DNA from: UBA3824 sp017541145
GTDB taxonomy: Bacteria; Bacteroidota; Bacteroidia; Bacteroidales; UBA3824
DNA: 64,000 nt
Assembly: GCA_947168365.1 (NCBI GenBank)
Contig: CAMVLO010000016.1
Location: forward strand, 1 to 64,000
Direction of reading: 5' to 3'
Part shown: one piece after another, positions 52,595 through 62,649 of the stretch
How positions within the stretch are numbered: position 1 is the first letter of the stretch
Layout of the letters: the number at the start of each line of letters is the position of its first letter
Translations under genes and position numbers: made by a program
Notes under the pieces: generated by a model
What the model was told of the DNA's origin: nothing
Databases searched by the model: none
Seen by the model: only the letters and a program-made list of their open reading frames with translations

Positions 52595-52908
52595 TGGGTA
52601 AAAACGAATATTGGAGATAAGAAATTGTTTTCTAAAGACCGAAATGTTACATTTCCGGTGATGTAACAAAACATGAACATGGAATGATTGAAATAAAGCA
52701 AGCTCATCCCCAATATTGTGGAGATTTTTGTTTAGATAAGTATATATTTTTACATCATGATACTGATGACCTTGCAAACCCAACCGTTTTCCCGGGTTTT
52801 GGAAGTACGGGAAAACGGCTGTTGAATTGCGATGGACGCCGTCAGATTTTTAAAGCATGGCGGCACGGAATAAAAAAGATTGTAAAGACATCCGCAATAA
52901 AACCAAAA
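52595..52908. other. Non-coding region after the Rpn gene
   Basis: Holds the hairpin TGTTACAT (52645-52652) with ATGTAACA (52661-52668) and the right REP-like palindrome. A plus-strand open frame of about 120 codons crosses it, but runs antisense into the kinase gene and lacks protein-like composition. Confidence 0.5.
52784..52834. repeat. Right REP-like palindrome
   Basis: Perfect 11-base arms CCGTTTTCCCG (52784-52794) and CGGGAAAACGG (52808-52818) with a 13-base loop, followed by CTGTTGAATTGCGATG. Shares 23 of 27 positions (52808-52834) with the left copy. Confidence 0.75.
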
Positions 52909-55900
52909 TTACTGCAATTCTTTTGTCAAATTAAGAACAAATGTTTCAAGCTTACGTGTATTGATGGTAATCGTAGAAATATCAAGATTTTTGATATTAC
53001 GCAAAAGATCGTCTGCAATTTCTACTCCTTGATCTACTTTGTAATTTTGTGACTGTTCTTTGAATCTTGATACAAATTCTACCAAACCTCCAAACGACAT
53101 CTTACCTTTCAGAATCTTATATTCCGGAATTACAGCATATTTCAACACATTGAGATATTCTCTCAAAGCATCGGAATTACGTTTACGCGTTGTGGAAATT
53201 ACTTTGTCAGGCACCTGAGTCAACGAATCTACGTCCACTTCGTTATGTGACATCGCAGCTACATCAATATCAGTTACCAAATCAGGAATTACGAGAGAAA
53301 AATTACTGCCTTCGCCTTCGGTGGTTGTAACTGTAATATTTGCTTTCATACTGTCAGCCATCTTCTTAGAAAGTGCAAGACCGTTGCTACGATTGTTGTC
53401 GCCCGCCATCATATCTTTCAACTTTTCTTGAGAAAGACCAACTCCTGTATCTGAAACTATAAATACAAGATTGATATGCTGTTGGTCCATACACGGATGA
53501 GCTTCAACACGAAGTTTTACTTTGCCTTTCTCTGTGAATTTCACTGCGTTAGACAACAGATTAAACAAAATTTGTCTTACACGAATTTCATCAATCTGAA
53601 GTTTTTGCGGTGTAAACGGATCTGATTCAAAATCATAATCCAACTGTTTTTCCAACGCACGAGACTTAAAAATGTCAAAAACATCTTTGGCAATTGTTAC
53701 CGGATTCAAAAGTGTTGTAAACTGATTCTTGTTGCTATCGGAATCCATCTCGGTAAGTTTCAAAACATCGGTAAGTGTTTCGTTGACAAACGATGCTTGA
53801 GAAAGTATTTCTTTTATTTTTATAGTTTGCTCAGCATCAGAAACATCGGCTGCAAGTTTTTCGCAATTACGCAAAATATTTTCAAGCGGCCGTTTTATTT
53901 CAGTTGACATCGAAATCAGGAATTCTGTTTTTGCCTGACTGCCTTCTTCAGCGGTAACTCTTGCTGACTTTTGTTTTGATTCTGCATGTTTCAATCTCGT
54001 AATATCACGAATTGTTACCAAAACAGTATTGTCGTCACAAAGACTGAAACGTGCTTCATTGAAAATCGGATCTTCATCCTCTTTACCTTCATTGGCTTGA
54101 TAATCAACATACTGAGTTTCTTTTGACTTACGAACATTGTTGAAAGCTACCAAGAAAGGCAACAACAAATCGGCAGGCAACATCTCTCTAATATTTTTAC
54201 CAATATATTTTTTCTGTTGCGAATCTGATACATTAGGAATTTTGCAATAGATGTAATCCGCCTTTTCATCGAGTCTGAAAATAGCGTCCGGCAATTCAGC
54301 GAGCGTACTTGAAGCTGTAACAATCACACCTTCAGCATTTTTCTCTGCGTTTTTGCGTTCAGTAACATCTTGTACAATCATAATACCGCCTTTTTCTACT
54401 TCCAAACCGGTATTGTAATAATATGACTTCAATGTAATTGAAACGCTAACTTCACCATCGGCAGTTTTTACATCAAGTTCCTGTTTGATAACACTTTCGT
54501 TTTGTTCGTCATCTGTATCTTCGTCTTCGGAATTAAATCCTTTGAAAATTCTCTGTGGTAAAAAATTTCCGATGTTTTGACCTATAAGATTTTTGTTTTT
54601 TAAACCGAAAATCTGTATAAATCGCTCATTAACAGTTGTTATAATAAATTTATCGTTGAATTGAATAATACCGATAGGAGTTTTACGGAAAAGCAAACGA
54701 TATTTTTCTTCCGAATTTTTGAGTTCGATTTCCGCCATCTTCCGCTCCTGAATCTCTTTTTCCATCAAAGTATTGGTTTGAGAAAGAGCAGTATTATTTC
54801 TGATTTTTTCTTGATAACGTCTGTAAAGCACAATAGCCATACCGATAACAAGTAATATAATCACTACAAGCGAAATTATATTTCTTGTATAACCTTCTTT
54901 TTCAAGTTTCAGATGGTCTTTTTCAGCATTTATTTGAATCATTTCGATTTCTTTCTGCTGACGCTGAGATTCCATACTTACCTGAAATTCTGAGAATTGC
55001 TCCTTGCGTTTAAGTAAATAAACGCTATCGCCTGTTTGAGCGAAACGTTCACAATATTTCAGAGCAAGTTCTTGATTGCCAAGTTTTTGATACGCTTTAT
55101 AAAGTACGTTACAAGTATTATGTTTTATGATAATTTCCTCAGTACCGTGCAACAATTCTTCACTTTCGGCATTTCGGAGAACTATACTTGCATTTTTTAC
55201 AGCGTTTTCGTAATCGTCGATAGACAACTGCATTCTTGCGAGTTGAAGTCTTACGAGCAAAGCCTCGTGAGAAACTTTGCATTCATTGAAAATATCAATT
55301 GCTGTATTGTAATACGAAGTTGCCTTTGAAGTTTCTTTTATTGACTCGTATGCTGTACCATACGCCTGATATGTACGCGCAAGATTTACTTTGTTAGCAT
55401 CATCCTTGTATTCATCGAGATTGATTTTCAACAACTTGAAAGCCGAATCCGATTCGTCCATGTAAGTATAAGCATTGGCAAGATGAATATTTATTTCGAT
55501 TGACTTTTCTTTCAAACCAAGAGAATCGTAAATATGTTTTGCCAAAAGCATATCTTCAACAGCCTCATCTTCATCAGAAACCAATGTAATACGCCCCAAA
55601 ATCAACAACGCTTCAGCCCTAAGCTCCGGAAGATTGTTCAAGCGGCAAATTTCAATTACTTTCAAACAATATTCTTCCGCCATATCATACACTTGCTGAG
55701 CGTAATAGGTTTTGGAAATATCAAGAAGACAAGCAGCAATATCTTCCTTGCGACCGTAATGCGAATAGATATCAAAAGCTTTGAATTGCATTTCCATCGC
55801 TAAGTAATAAATACGGGTTTGATAATATCCGTTTCCGATATTTCTGTAAGCCAACGCGATATTGAAACTATCCTGAGTTTGCAACGCAGTTTGCTGAGCC

Positions 55901-56109
55901 TGAGCGCAATACTCAAGTGCCACGTAAGGTTCTGAAAGTATAGTCTTATTGTATTGAGCTACAAGACTGTCAAAAACTGCTTGCAGCGAATCTTTTTGCA
56001 CTGATGTAAATGCAGATTCTTCCGCATTATCGTTTTGTGCAAAAGATATTTCTGTCAAACAAAGACTTAAAATTAAAAGAGATAATATTTTTTTTATTTT
56101 TTTCAACAT
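52909..56109 (-). CDS. TPR-PAS histidine-kinase-like protein lacking the phospho-His
   Basis: 1066 residues: signal peptide (to about 24), periplasmic TPR array (30-370), coiled stretch, membrane segment (410-430), PAS (462-585), PAS (600-705), HisKA-like helix pair (720-790), HATPase (835-945) and a C-terminal helical tail (970-1066) of the kind found at the end of hybrid kinases. In the HisKA motif the expected SHE(L/I)RTP reads STEIKRP, so T736 replaces the phospho-accepting His. The HATPase boxes N (LLSNAVKF) and G1 (DTGVGLS) remain, G2 is GLALS. Probably a pseudokinase or a partner of the upstream kinases. Last gene of a four-gene operon. Confidence 0.88.
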   Translation of the reverse strand: MLKKIKKILSLLILSLCLTEISFAQNDNAEESAFTSVQKDSLQAVFDSLVAQYNKTILSEPYVALEYCAQAQQTALQTQDSFNIALAYRNIGNGYYQTRIYYLAMEMQFKAFDIYSHYGRKEDIAACLLDISKTYYAQQVYDMAEEYCLKVIEICRLNNLPELRAEALLILGRITLVSDEDEAVEDMLLAKHIYDSLGLKEKSIEINIHLANAYTYMDESDSAFKLLKINLDEYKDDANKVNLARTYQAYGTAYESIKETSKATSYYNTAIDIFNECKVSHEALLVRLQLARMQLSIDDYENAVKNASIVLRNAESEELLHGTEEIIIKHNTCNVLYKAYQKLGNQELALKYCERFAQTGDSVYLLKRKEQFSEFQVSMESQRQQKEIEMIQINAEKDHLKLEKEGYTRNIISLVVIILLVIGMAIVLYRRYQEKIRNNTALSQTNTLMEKEIQERKMAEIELKNSEEKYRLLFRKTPIGIIQFNDKFIITTVNERFIQIFGLKNKNLIGQNIGNFLPQRIFKGFNSEDEDTDDEQNESVIKQELDVKTADGEVSVSITLKSYYYNTGLEVEKGGIMIVQDVTERKNAEKNAEGVIVTASSTLAELPDAIFRLDEKADYIYCKIPNVSDSQQKKYIGKNIREMLPADLLLPFLVAFNNVRKSKETQYVDYQANEGKEDEDPIFNEARFSLCDDNTVLVTIRDITRLKHAESKQKSARVTAEEGSQAKTEFLISMSTEIKRPLENILRNCEKLAADVSDAEQTIKIKEILSQASFVNETLTDVLKLTEMDSDSNKNQFTTLLNPVTIAKDVFDIFKSRALEKQLDYDFESDPFTPQKLQIDEIRVRQILFNLLSNAVKFTEKGKVKLRVEAHPCMDQQHINLVFIVSDTGVGLSQEKLKDMMAGDNNRSNGLALSKKMADSMKANITVTTTEGEGSNFSLVIPDLVTDIDVAAMSHNEVDVDSLTQVPDKVISTTRKRNSDALREYLNVLKYAVIPEYKILKGKMSFGGLVEFVSRFKEQSQNYKVDQGVEIADDLLRNIKNLDISTITINTRKLETFVLNLTKELQ

Positions 56110-56146
56110 GATACTTAGTTAAAAAAATTCTCAATCACGAAAAAAA

Positions 56147-58162
56147 TTACATCCCCGCCTTACGGTACGGAATTGTAAATTTAAAAATTGAGCCTTGATT
56201 TACATGACTTTCCACGCTAAGCGTACCGTCCATACGTTTTACAAGTTCGTTAGCAATCGACAAACCGAGTCCGTTGCCGCCGTATTGACGCGCCATACCC
56301 TCGTCCGCCTGACGGAAACGCTCAAAAATTATATTAAGTTTTGCTTCCGGAATACCAATACCGGTATCCCGTACAAAAAACGTAATATTATCTACATCAA
56401 GTTTTGCACCAATTTCTATTTCACCACGCTGAGTAAATGTTACAGCATTGTAAATCAATTTCTTGAAAACTTGATTGATATATTGATTGTCAGCATAAAC
56501 AAGAGCTTCGTACTCATTGATAACCGGAGTACGTTTCAAAGTAAGCTGTTTGCCGGAATCCAAAAGCGTATCGCTCAAATAGATATATGCGTCTTCAACA
56601 ATTGCGTTGATACTGCATATTTCATGCCTCAATTTTACTTGTCCTGATTCTATTTTGGACAGCTCCACGATATCATCGATGATGTCCAAAAGTTTTTTAC
56701 AATTTTTGAAAATCGAAGTAAGATACTCGTTGAGTTTGTCAGGATGCAAGCCTGACATTATCATTTGTACGTAACCGCTTATGATATTTGCCGGAGTGCG
56801 GGTCTCGTGTGCAATATTTGCTAAAAATATGGTTTTCAGATTATTGGAATCTTCTGCAAATGTTTTTTGTTTAAGCAATTCCGACTGATATCTCTTGAGT
56901 TCGGTAATATCGCTTGAAATTATTTGTACAACTTTTTCGCCGAAGAAATCGTTGATGAGTTGCATTGAAGATTGAAACCAATGTTCCTGCCCGTCGATTG
57001 TTACATTAAATTTTCTTGTAAGTGATTCGCCGGTAAGAGCCACACTGCGGACACAATCCATGTCAACAAACTTAATAGCCGGAATATCTGCAACTTCCGA
57101 CGATAATTTGTTGGTGGGATCTTCAAAAAGACCGATAGCAGTAGAGTTGCACATCACGATATTGCCGTCAAGATCCACAACAATAATAGGTTGCGAAATT
57201 CCGTTGAAAAGTGTTTTGTAACGGTTCTCACTTTCAGCAAGTTCGCGACGTGTTTTAATCATTTTGTCAATATCCTGCATTACGCCGAGAATACCTACGA
57301 ATTCGCCGTTGGAATCTTTGTAAAGTGTTTTGCTCACGATATATTCTCTTACTACACCGTCAGCACATCTTATCGGACCTTCGTAAACCTGAATACCTTG
57401 TTCTTTAATAAGTTGTAAATCTTTTTCCAAATAAAAATCAGCGTATTCTTTCGGGAAGAAACTTTCAAGCTCTTGAGCTGTTTTTCCGATGATATAATCC
57501 GGCGACATCCCAATCACTGCTTTGGCATAACTTGTATTGCAAAGTAAGTAACGTCCGTCCATATCCTTGTAAAACAACGGGATAGGAATTGCATCCACAA
57601 GCATCTGAGTAAATTTGAGATTTTCCCGAAACTGACGGTCGTTGCTGTTGGAATCGAGTTGGTATTTCATTTGGAAAAAGAAAATCTCCTTATTGATTTT
57701 CACAATTCTGGCAACAAGTTGGTCTTCAGTTTCTTTTATAGTAAAATCGGCGCAACCGCCATTTTTGTCAGCAACAATCAATTGTTCAATCCAAGTTTTA
57801 CCTTTCAGAAGATTGATTTCAGAATTAGTTTTGCCAATGATATCAGTAACTTTCTTATCGAAAAAATTAGCGAAACCTGCATTTACCCTCATAAACATAA
57901 AATCCTGAGGCACACCATCGTCATCGTATATCGCAGAACATACAACAGCCGGATCCAACAAATTATTAAACATTGTTTCCACAGTTTTTTCTGCGAATTG
58001 CAACTGACCGTACAAATCCTCCTCAAGATTTTCAAATTCGTTGTGAGAGCCGAAAACAAGATAACGTTTCAATGTCTCTTTCAACGCTTGATTTTCTTTC
58101 TTGAGTTTTTCTATTGTACTCTGTTTTTCGTCTATATATTCATCAAAATCTTTCATTGGCAT
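56147..58162 (-). CDS. Multi-PAS sensor histidine kinase
   Basis: A 671-residue soluble kinase: N-terminal coiled coil (10-35), three PAS domains (about 60-165, 183-300, 312-425), HisKA with H452 in ANIAHETRTPANI, and HATPase (about 550-668) with IYNAVTFT, DTGIGIP and NGLGLSI. All boxes are intact. Separated by 3 bases from the TPR gene upstream and 37 from the next, so part of the same operon. Confidence 0.93.
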   Translation of the reverse strand: MPMKDFDEYIDEKQSTIEKLKKENQALKETLKRYLVFGSHNEFENLEEDLYGQLQFAEKTVETMFNNLLDPAVVCSAIYDDDGVPQDFMFMRVNAGFANFFDKKVTDIIGKTNSEINLLKGKTWIEQLIVADKNGGCADFTIKETEDQLVARIVKINKEIFFFQMKYQLDSNSNDRQFRENLKFTQMLVDAIPIPLFYKDMDGRYLLCNTSYAKAVIGMSPDYIIGKTAQELESFFPKEYADFYLEKDLQLIKEQGIQVYEGPIRCADGVVREYIVSKTLYKDSNGEFVGILGVMQDIDKMIKTRRELAESENRYKTLFNGISQPIIVVDLDGNIVMCNSTAIGLFEDPTNKLSSEVADIPAIKFVDMDCVRSVALTGESLTRKFNVTIDGQEHWFQSSMQLINDFFGEKVVQIISSDITELKRYQSELLKQKTFAEDSNNLKTIFLANIAHETRTPANIISGYVQMIMSGLHPDKLNEYLTSIFKNCKKLLDIIDDIVELSKIESGQVKLRHEICSINAIVEDAYIYLSDTLLDSGKQLTLKRTPVINEYEALVYADNQYINQVFKKLIYNAVTFTQRGEIEIGAKLDVDNITFFVRDTGIGIPEAKLNIIFERFRQADEGMARQYGGNGLGLSIANELVKRMDGTLSVESHVNQGSIFKFTIPYRKAGM

Positions 58163-58165
58163 TTT

Positions 58166-60874
58166 TTACTGTGTCAAATTGTTCAAAAGTTTTTCTGCAT
58201 AATCATAATAATAATTAGCAGAATTGTTATATAGATACGGCTTCAAACTATCCATAGCTTTTGTAAGATAGTTCTTACAAGTTTCGTACTCAATTTCGGA
58301 TTCACCGCTGTTTTTTTCAAATATTAAACACTCTGTAATATTGATATTTGTCATCGCAAACGACAAAATTGTTTCAATATTAAAAGTTTCCTGAGGTACC
58401 GATGCAAAAAATTTTAATGCTTCGTAATAACAATTTTTTGCAGCAACTGTCTCTAACTGTTTGAAATACAACAGTCCCAAATTATTGTATGTAGATGCTA
58501 CCTGATGGTACGAAATTAAACCATTTTCGGCTAATTCCGTACGCATTTTGATAGATTTTTTATAATATTTTTCTGCGAGCTGAAATTCTGACAAATCAGT
58601 GGCATAATTTCCAAGCTGATTGAGCGCATCAGCAACTTCCGACTGATACTTCTCAGGATTGATATTACAGAGTGCAGAATATTCGCTAAGTACTTCGTTC
58701 ATAGTAGCATAGGCTTGCCCCTTGTTACCCAAAATTCCGTAAACTATTGCAATATTATGATTAACATTTGCTAATTCTGCATAATTGCTCTCAGTAAAAT
58801 CTTTAATAAGTTCAGTATAAGTTTCTTTCAGTTCCAAAAGTACCGACAATGCTTCGAGATTGCGACCGTTATTTTTATAAAGTGTAGCTAAATTATAAAG
58901 TGTGGAACAATAATCATATAAATAAGTGTCGGGATGTTTTGTAACAATAGGTTTTCTAATTTCTTTCGACAATTCAAAATTGGAAATTGCCTCGCTTTCT
59001 TTATCGATTCTGATATACAAATATGCAAGATTGTCATAATTATCAGCAAGCATATTAATATCATAATCGGCAGCACCTTTTTCTACTTGTTGTTTTCTGA
59101 TTTCCAACGACTTTTCTAAATAATAAACCGCCAAATCATAATCGTCAACATCCAAATAAAACGAACCGTAATTACTCAAGATGTCAGCAAAATACGACAA
59201 ATAAATATCCGCTTTGTCAGAAAGTTCTTTTCTTAAAATGTACGTTTTACTGAAAAAATGTTGAGCATTGTCGTAATCGCCTTGTGATTTGTAAATTACA
59301 GCCAAATTGTTGCAAATTGTAGAATAAGTAAAAGTCTCAACATCAGTAAAATGCGCTTTTCCTTCAAACATCTCAAGGGCGATGTTGAGATATTTCAATG
59401 CTGAATCCAATCTGCCGTAACGTCGATAAAGATCGCCGGTATTGCTCAACGCATCAATATAATTGGAAGTAATTGTTCTGTCGCCTTTTACATTTTTTTC
59501 CAACATCTTGATTGCTGCTTTGTAATCCTGCATTGCCTCATCAAATTGTCCCATCAAATCAAAAAGATGTCCGAGGTTGTTGAGAACTGTTGCCCGCTGA
59601 ACTTCATATTTATCAGAAGATTTGTTAACCAACGATGCGTAAGTCTCCAACGCCGTTTCATAATTTTTCTGCGCCTTGGAATAATATGATGTAGCTGTAA
59701 AAATATTTCCGTAAGTATTCAACACACTTGCTTTTCCGGCGATGGCTTGTTCCGATTTTTCAAACCGCTTATCAGAATATATATTGTAAGCATCGTCACA
59801 AAGAGATTCGGCACGACGATAATTTTTTGTATCCAATTCCAACTGAGCCTGATACGATTCTACTTCCGCCAAATCTGCCACATAATTAGGATTTGAGTTA
59901 ACAATTTCCATAATTTGTTTCAAACTCTCGTTGAACATCTCACGGGCTTGTTGCAAATCAGCAAGTTGATTGTAAACCGCACCTTTATGAAGGTAAACCG
60001 AAGAAACGGCTATCCTTCTGTCAACATCGTTTTCATACTTCTGAGCAAAAATCAATGCCGAATCCAAACACGACAATGCTTTGTCATAATTTTCTTTGCT
60101 TTGATATATTCTCGATTTGTCAAGTTCTATCAACTGAGGCTCAATATGACAATTTTCTACTTTCGACATCTGGAACAACGACAAGTTGTAGAAATACAAT
60201 GCAGAATCAAAATTGGAAAGACTTACTTCCACCATGCCGCGAAGCATCGAAACCAAACCTTTTTGATAAAATGTTTTTGCAGCTCTGTCGGCAAGTTTCA
60301 ATTGCTGTTTTGATATATTTTCGTTGCTTGTACGATAATTGAGATACGCAAGATTATAAAGTGCCTCAAACTTTTCGGCTTTTGTTTTGGCAAGCATAAG
60401 TGCTTGACGGCTCAATTGTTTGGCTGTTTCTATGTTGAGAGTATAAGTACTGAATTTGGCGTATTCCAATACCACTTTGAAATTTACGGCATTTGCTTGA
60501 TTGAGCATCTCGGCGTAATAATTACGTGCACCTTTCATATCAATACACAAAACCGCCGTTCGAGCCATCATCAGATATTTTTGCGCATCACTAATTTTGG
60601 TGATTTTTACAGCGTCGTAAATCGCTTTGGACGCTTCACCGGATTGTATATGTTGGTAATAATCTGTAAATTCGGAATATGACTGAGAAAATTCATCACT
60701 AAAAGTTTTTGCACAAAGTTTCGCAGTATTGATTTCGTTTCTCAACGAATGATTATAAACAGCAGAACTATCAATACACTTTGCAAGCAGCCCGTCGCTT
60801 TCTTGCGACAAGCAAACTTCCGATGTAAGGAACAACAAGAAAAATAATATTGTCAACCTAAATAATTTTCCCAT
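58166..60874 (-). CDS. Large secreted TPR protein
   Basis: A 902-residue protein with a signal peptide (to about 23, CLSQ) and then TPR repeats along the whole length (ATVLNNLGHLFDLMGQFDEA; ISNYIDALSNTGDLYRRYGR; VASTYNNLGLLYFKQLETVA), about 18 in number. No membrane segment and no enzyme domain follow. It probably sits in the periplasm and may pass a signal to the TPR sensor part of the 1066-residue kinase. It follows the first kinase by 11 bases and precedes the second by 3. Confidence 0.88.
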   Translation of the reverse strand: MGKLFRLTILFFLLFLTSEVCLSQESDGLLAKCIDSSAVYNHSLRNEINTAKLCAKTFSDEFSQSYSEFTDYYQHIQSGEASKAIYDAVKITKISDAQKYLMMARTAVLCIDMKGARNYYAEMLNQANAVNFKVVLEYAKFSTYTLNIETAKQLSRQALMLAKTKAEKFEALYNLAYLNYRTSNENISKQQLKLADRAAKTFYQKGLVSMLRGMVEVSLSNFDSALYFYNLSLFQMSKVENCHIEPQLIELDKSRIYQSKENYDKALSCLDSALIFAQKYENDVDRRIAVSSVYLHKGAVYNQLADLQQAREMFNESLKQIMEIVNSNPNYVADLAEVESYQAQLELDTKNYRRAESLCDDAYNIYSDKRFEKSEQAIAGKASVLNTYGNIFTATSYYSKAQKNYETALETYASLVNKSSDKYEVQRATVLNNLGHLFDLMGQFDEAMQDYKAAIKMLEKNVKGDRTITSNYIDALSNTGDLYRRYGRLDSALKYLNIALEMFEGKAHFTDVETFTYSTICNNLAVIYKSQGDYDNAQHFFSKTYILRKELSDKADIYLSYFADILSNYGSFYLDVDDYDLAVYYLEKSLEIRKQQVEKGAADYDINMLADNYDNLAYLYIRIDKESEAISNFELSKEIRKPIVTKHPDTYLYDYCSTLYNLATLYKNNGRNLEALSVLLELKETYTELIKDFTESNYAELANVNHNIAIVYGILGNKGQAYATMNEVLSEYSALCNINPEKYQSEVADALNQLGNYATDLSEFQLAEKYYKKSIKMRTELAENGLISYHQVASTYNNLGLLYFKQLETVAAKNCYYEALKFFASVPQETFNIETILSFAMTNINITECLIFEKNSGESEIEYETCKNYLTKAMDSLKPYLYNNSANYYYDYAEKLLNNLTQ

Positions 60875-60885
60875 GTTGTATAAGG

Positions 60886-62490
60886 TTAAATTACAAAACT
60901 AAATGTAATATCGTTTTGGTTGCTTGTCGCAACAAGTTTACTGTTATGAACTTTCAAATATCTGCAACACAATCTCAAACCGATACTTGTACCTTTTTCA
61001 GCAGCAGTACCTTCGGAGGATTCTACAGTATGAGCCATATTTATAAGATCCAATTTATCTTGCGGAATTTCCATACCGCGGTCTGATACCGAAAACTTCA
61101 CTTTGGAATCTTCTAATTCCTGAGCCGTTACAATGATGTTTTCGTTTTGGAAACTGAATTTCAACGCATTGGAAATCAGATTTCTGAATACAGTTGAAAT
61201 TTTGTATTCGTCGGCTGTAATCTGCAAATCCTTCGGTATTTTGTTTACAATACCTATACCCTTTCTACTCGCCTGAGCCGCCGTAAGTCTGATTACCGAT
61301 TCTACATCTTCATACGGTGCAAAAACGGTTGACTTTACGGTAAGATGTTTTACAAGCGAATTGGAATAATCCAAAATATTTACCAAAAGATCATAACCCT
61401 CTGACGCAGATTCTTTTATGATTTGTGCATAATCCACAGCTTCGTCATATTTCTTTTGCTCAATAGATTTGCACAACAATTCACCAAACCCGATCAAACC
61501 GTTGAAAGGATTTTTCAGGTCGTGACCTACAATCTTCAACAATCTTGTTTTAGATTCCAACTCCTCTTCCTGTTTCAAAAGCATAGTCTTGAGTTTTGTA
61601 ATATCAAGAACCGAGCCCAAAGCCCTCACCGGAAGAAAGTTATCATCTTTCAAAACAATACCTTTTACCTCAATCCACCCCTCATGATTGTCGCTCGGAC
61701 GTATAATTTTGGTTTCAAACGAAAAACAATTACAGTTATTACCGTTGATTAATACGCTTTGACGCAGATAACGAGAAATTTTATTTTGCATTTCAGGTTC
61801 CAACATCGCATAAAACTCTTTCAACGTAAAAAAATCGTTTTTCAACATCCCGAGAGTTTCAGCACAAGGCTTGCTCAGAACAAAAGTATCATTTACAATA
61901 TTAAAGTCAAAATAATTTCCGTAATTAAAAATCGAATTAAAATCAATTCTCTTATCGAACGTATCGGCAAGCAGATGCTGATGACTGTATTCCAAAAGGC
62001 GGGCTCCTATTTTACAAAGCTCACTTACAGAATATTCCAAAGATTGCATCGAAATCATCGGAATAGAAGTAACAACAGGATGAGTTTCACCATCATCGAG
62101 TTTAAAACTACCTAAATATACATACCCTATGCAAACCGAATTAAGAAAAATCGGGATATTAACATAAAAAACATCACCACAAACATTCAAAATCTGCACA
62201 AACTCATTCGGATGCTCGATATGCCCTTTAGCCGTTACCAACAAACGGCTCTCAAAACCGTGGTCAGGATGCGGCTTAAAAAAAGACGACCTGCAACCAT
62301 ACGGCTCCCTCATAACAGCCACGATCTCAACATTTAGCAAATTAGCAATAATTGACACCTCGTTGCTGCTACCGAAAAAACGGGCGAACAATCCGCTCAA
62401 AATCTGAATATCAGGTACTGCGACGTAGTTATCGTAAGCTATAACTTCATCAATTAAAATAGACGCGTTGTTAACATTAGCATACTTCAT
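60886..62490 (-). CDS. Sensor histidine kinase with PocR-like N-terminal part
   Basis: 534 residues, no membrane segment. Residues 25-135 resemble a PocR-type ligand domain (LFARFFGSSNEVSIIANLLN; FYVNIPIFLNSVCIGYVYLG), though weakly. PAS-like part at 185-300, HisKA with H323 in VGHDLKNPFNG, HATPase with LISNALKF, G1 box DRGMEIP (E in place of the second G) and GTSIGLRL. Probably active, but the G1 change is notable. First gene of the four-gene sensor operon. Confidence 0.85.
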   Translation of the reverse strand: MKYANVNNASILIDEVIAYDNYVAVPDIQILSGLFARFFGSSNEVSIIANLLNVEIVAVMREPYGCRSSFFKPHPDHGFESRLLVTAKGHIEHPNEFVQILNVCGDVFYVNIPIFLNSVCIGYVYLGSFKLDDGETHPVVTSIPMISMQSLEYSVSELCKIGARLLEYSHQHLLADTFDKRIDFNSIFNYGNYFDFNIVNDTFVLSKPCAETLGMLKNDFFTLKEFYAMLEPEMQNKISRYLRQSVLINGNNCNCFSFETKIIRPSDNHEGWIEVKGIVLKDDNFLPVRALGSVLDITKLKTMLLKQEEELESKTRLLKIVGHDLKNPFNGLIGFGELLCKSIEQKKYDEAVDYAQIIKESASEGYDLLVNILDYSNSLVKHLTVKSTVFAPYEDVESVIRLTAAQASRKGIGIVNKIPKDLQITADEYKISTVFRNLISNALKFSFQNENIIVTAQELEDSKVKFSVSDRGMEIPQDKLDLINMAHTVESSEGTAAEKGTSIGLRLCCRYLKVHNSKLVATSNQNDITFSFVI

Positions 62491-62540
62491 AACGATAGAT
62501 TATAAAAATCGCACTAAATTAATTATTTTTTTGAAAAAAT

Positions 62541-62572
62541 ATTGCTATTAAACGAAAAAAATCATAAATTTG
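62541..62572 (+). promoter_or_regulatory. Promoter of pgk
   Basis: ATTG at 62541-62544, a 20-base spacer and TAAATTTG at 62565-62572. Start codon 77 bases downstream, leaving a long leader. Confidence 0.55.
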
Positions 62573-62649
62573 CATTTGATAATTTTGGTTGAAAATACAC
62601 CTAAAACTAAGGCACATTATATTATAAACCATATAAAATTTCATCATTC

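Noticed and set aside
52684..53052. 122-codon plus-strand gene
   Set aside because: Antisense to the start-proximal end of a long kinase gene's 3' part and crosses the REP-like palindrome; composition is not protein-like.
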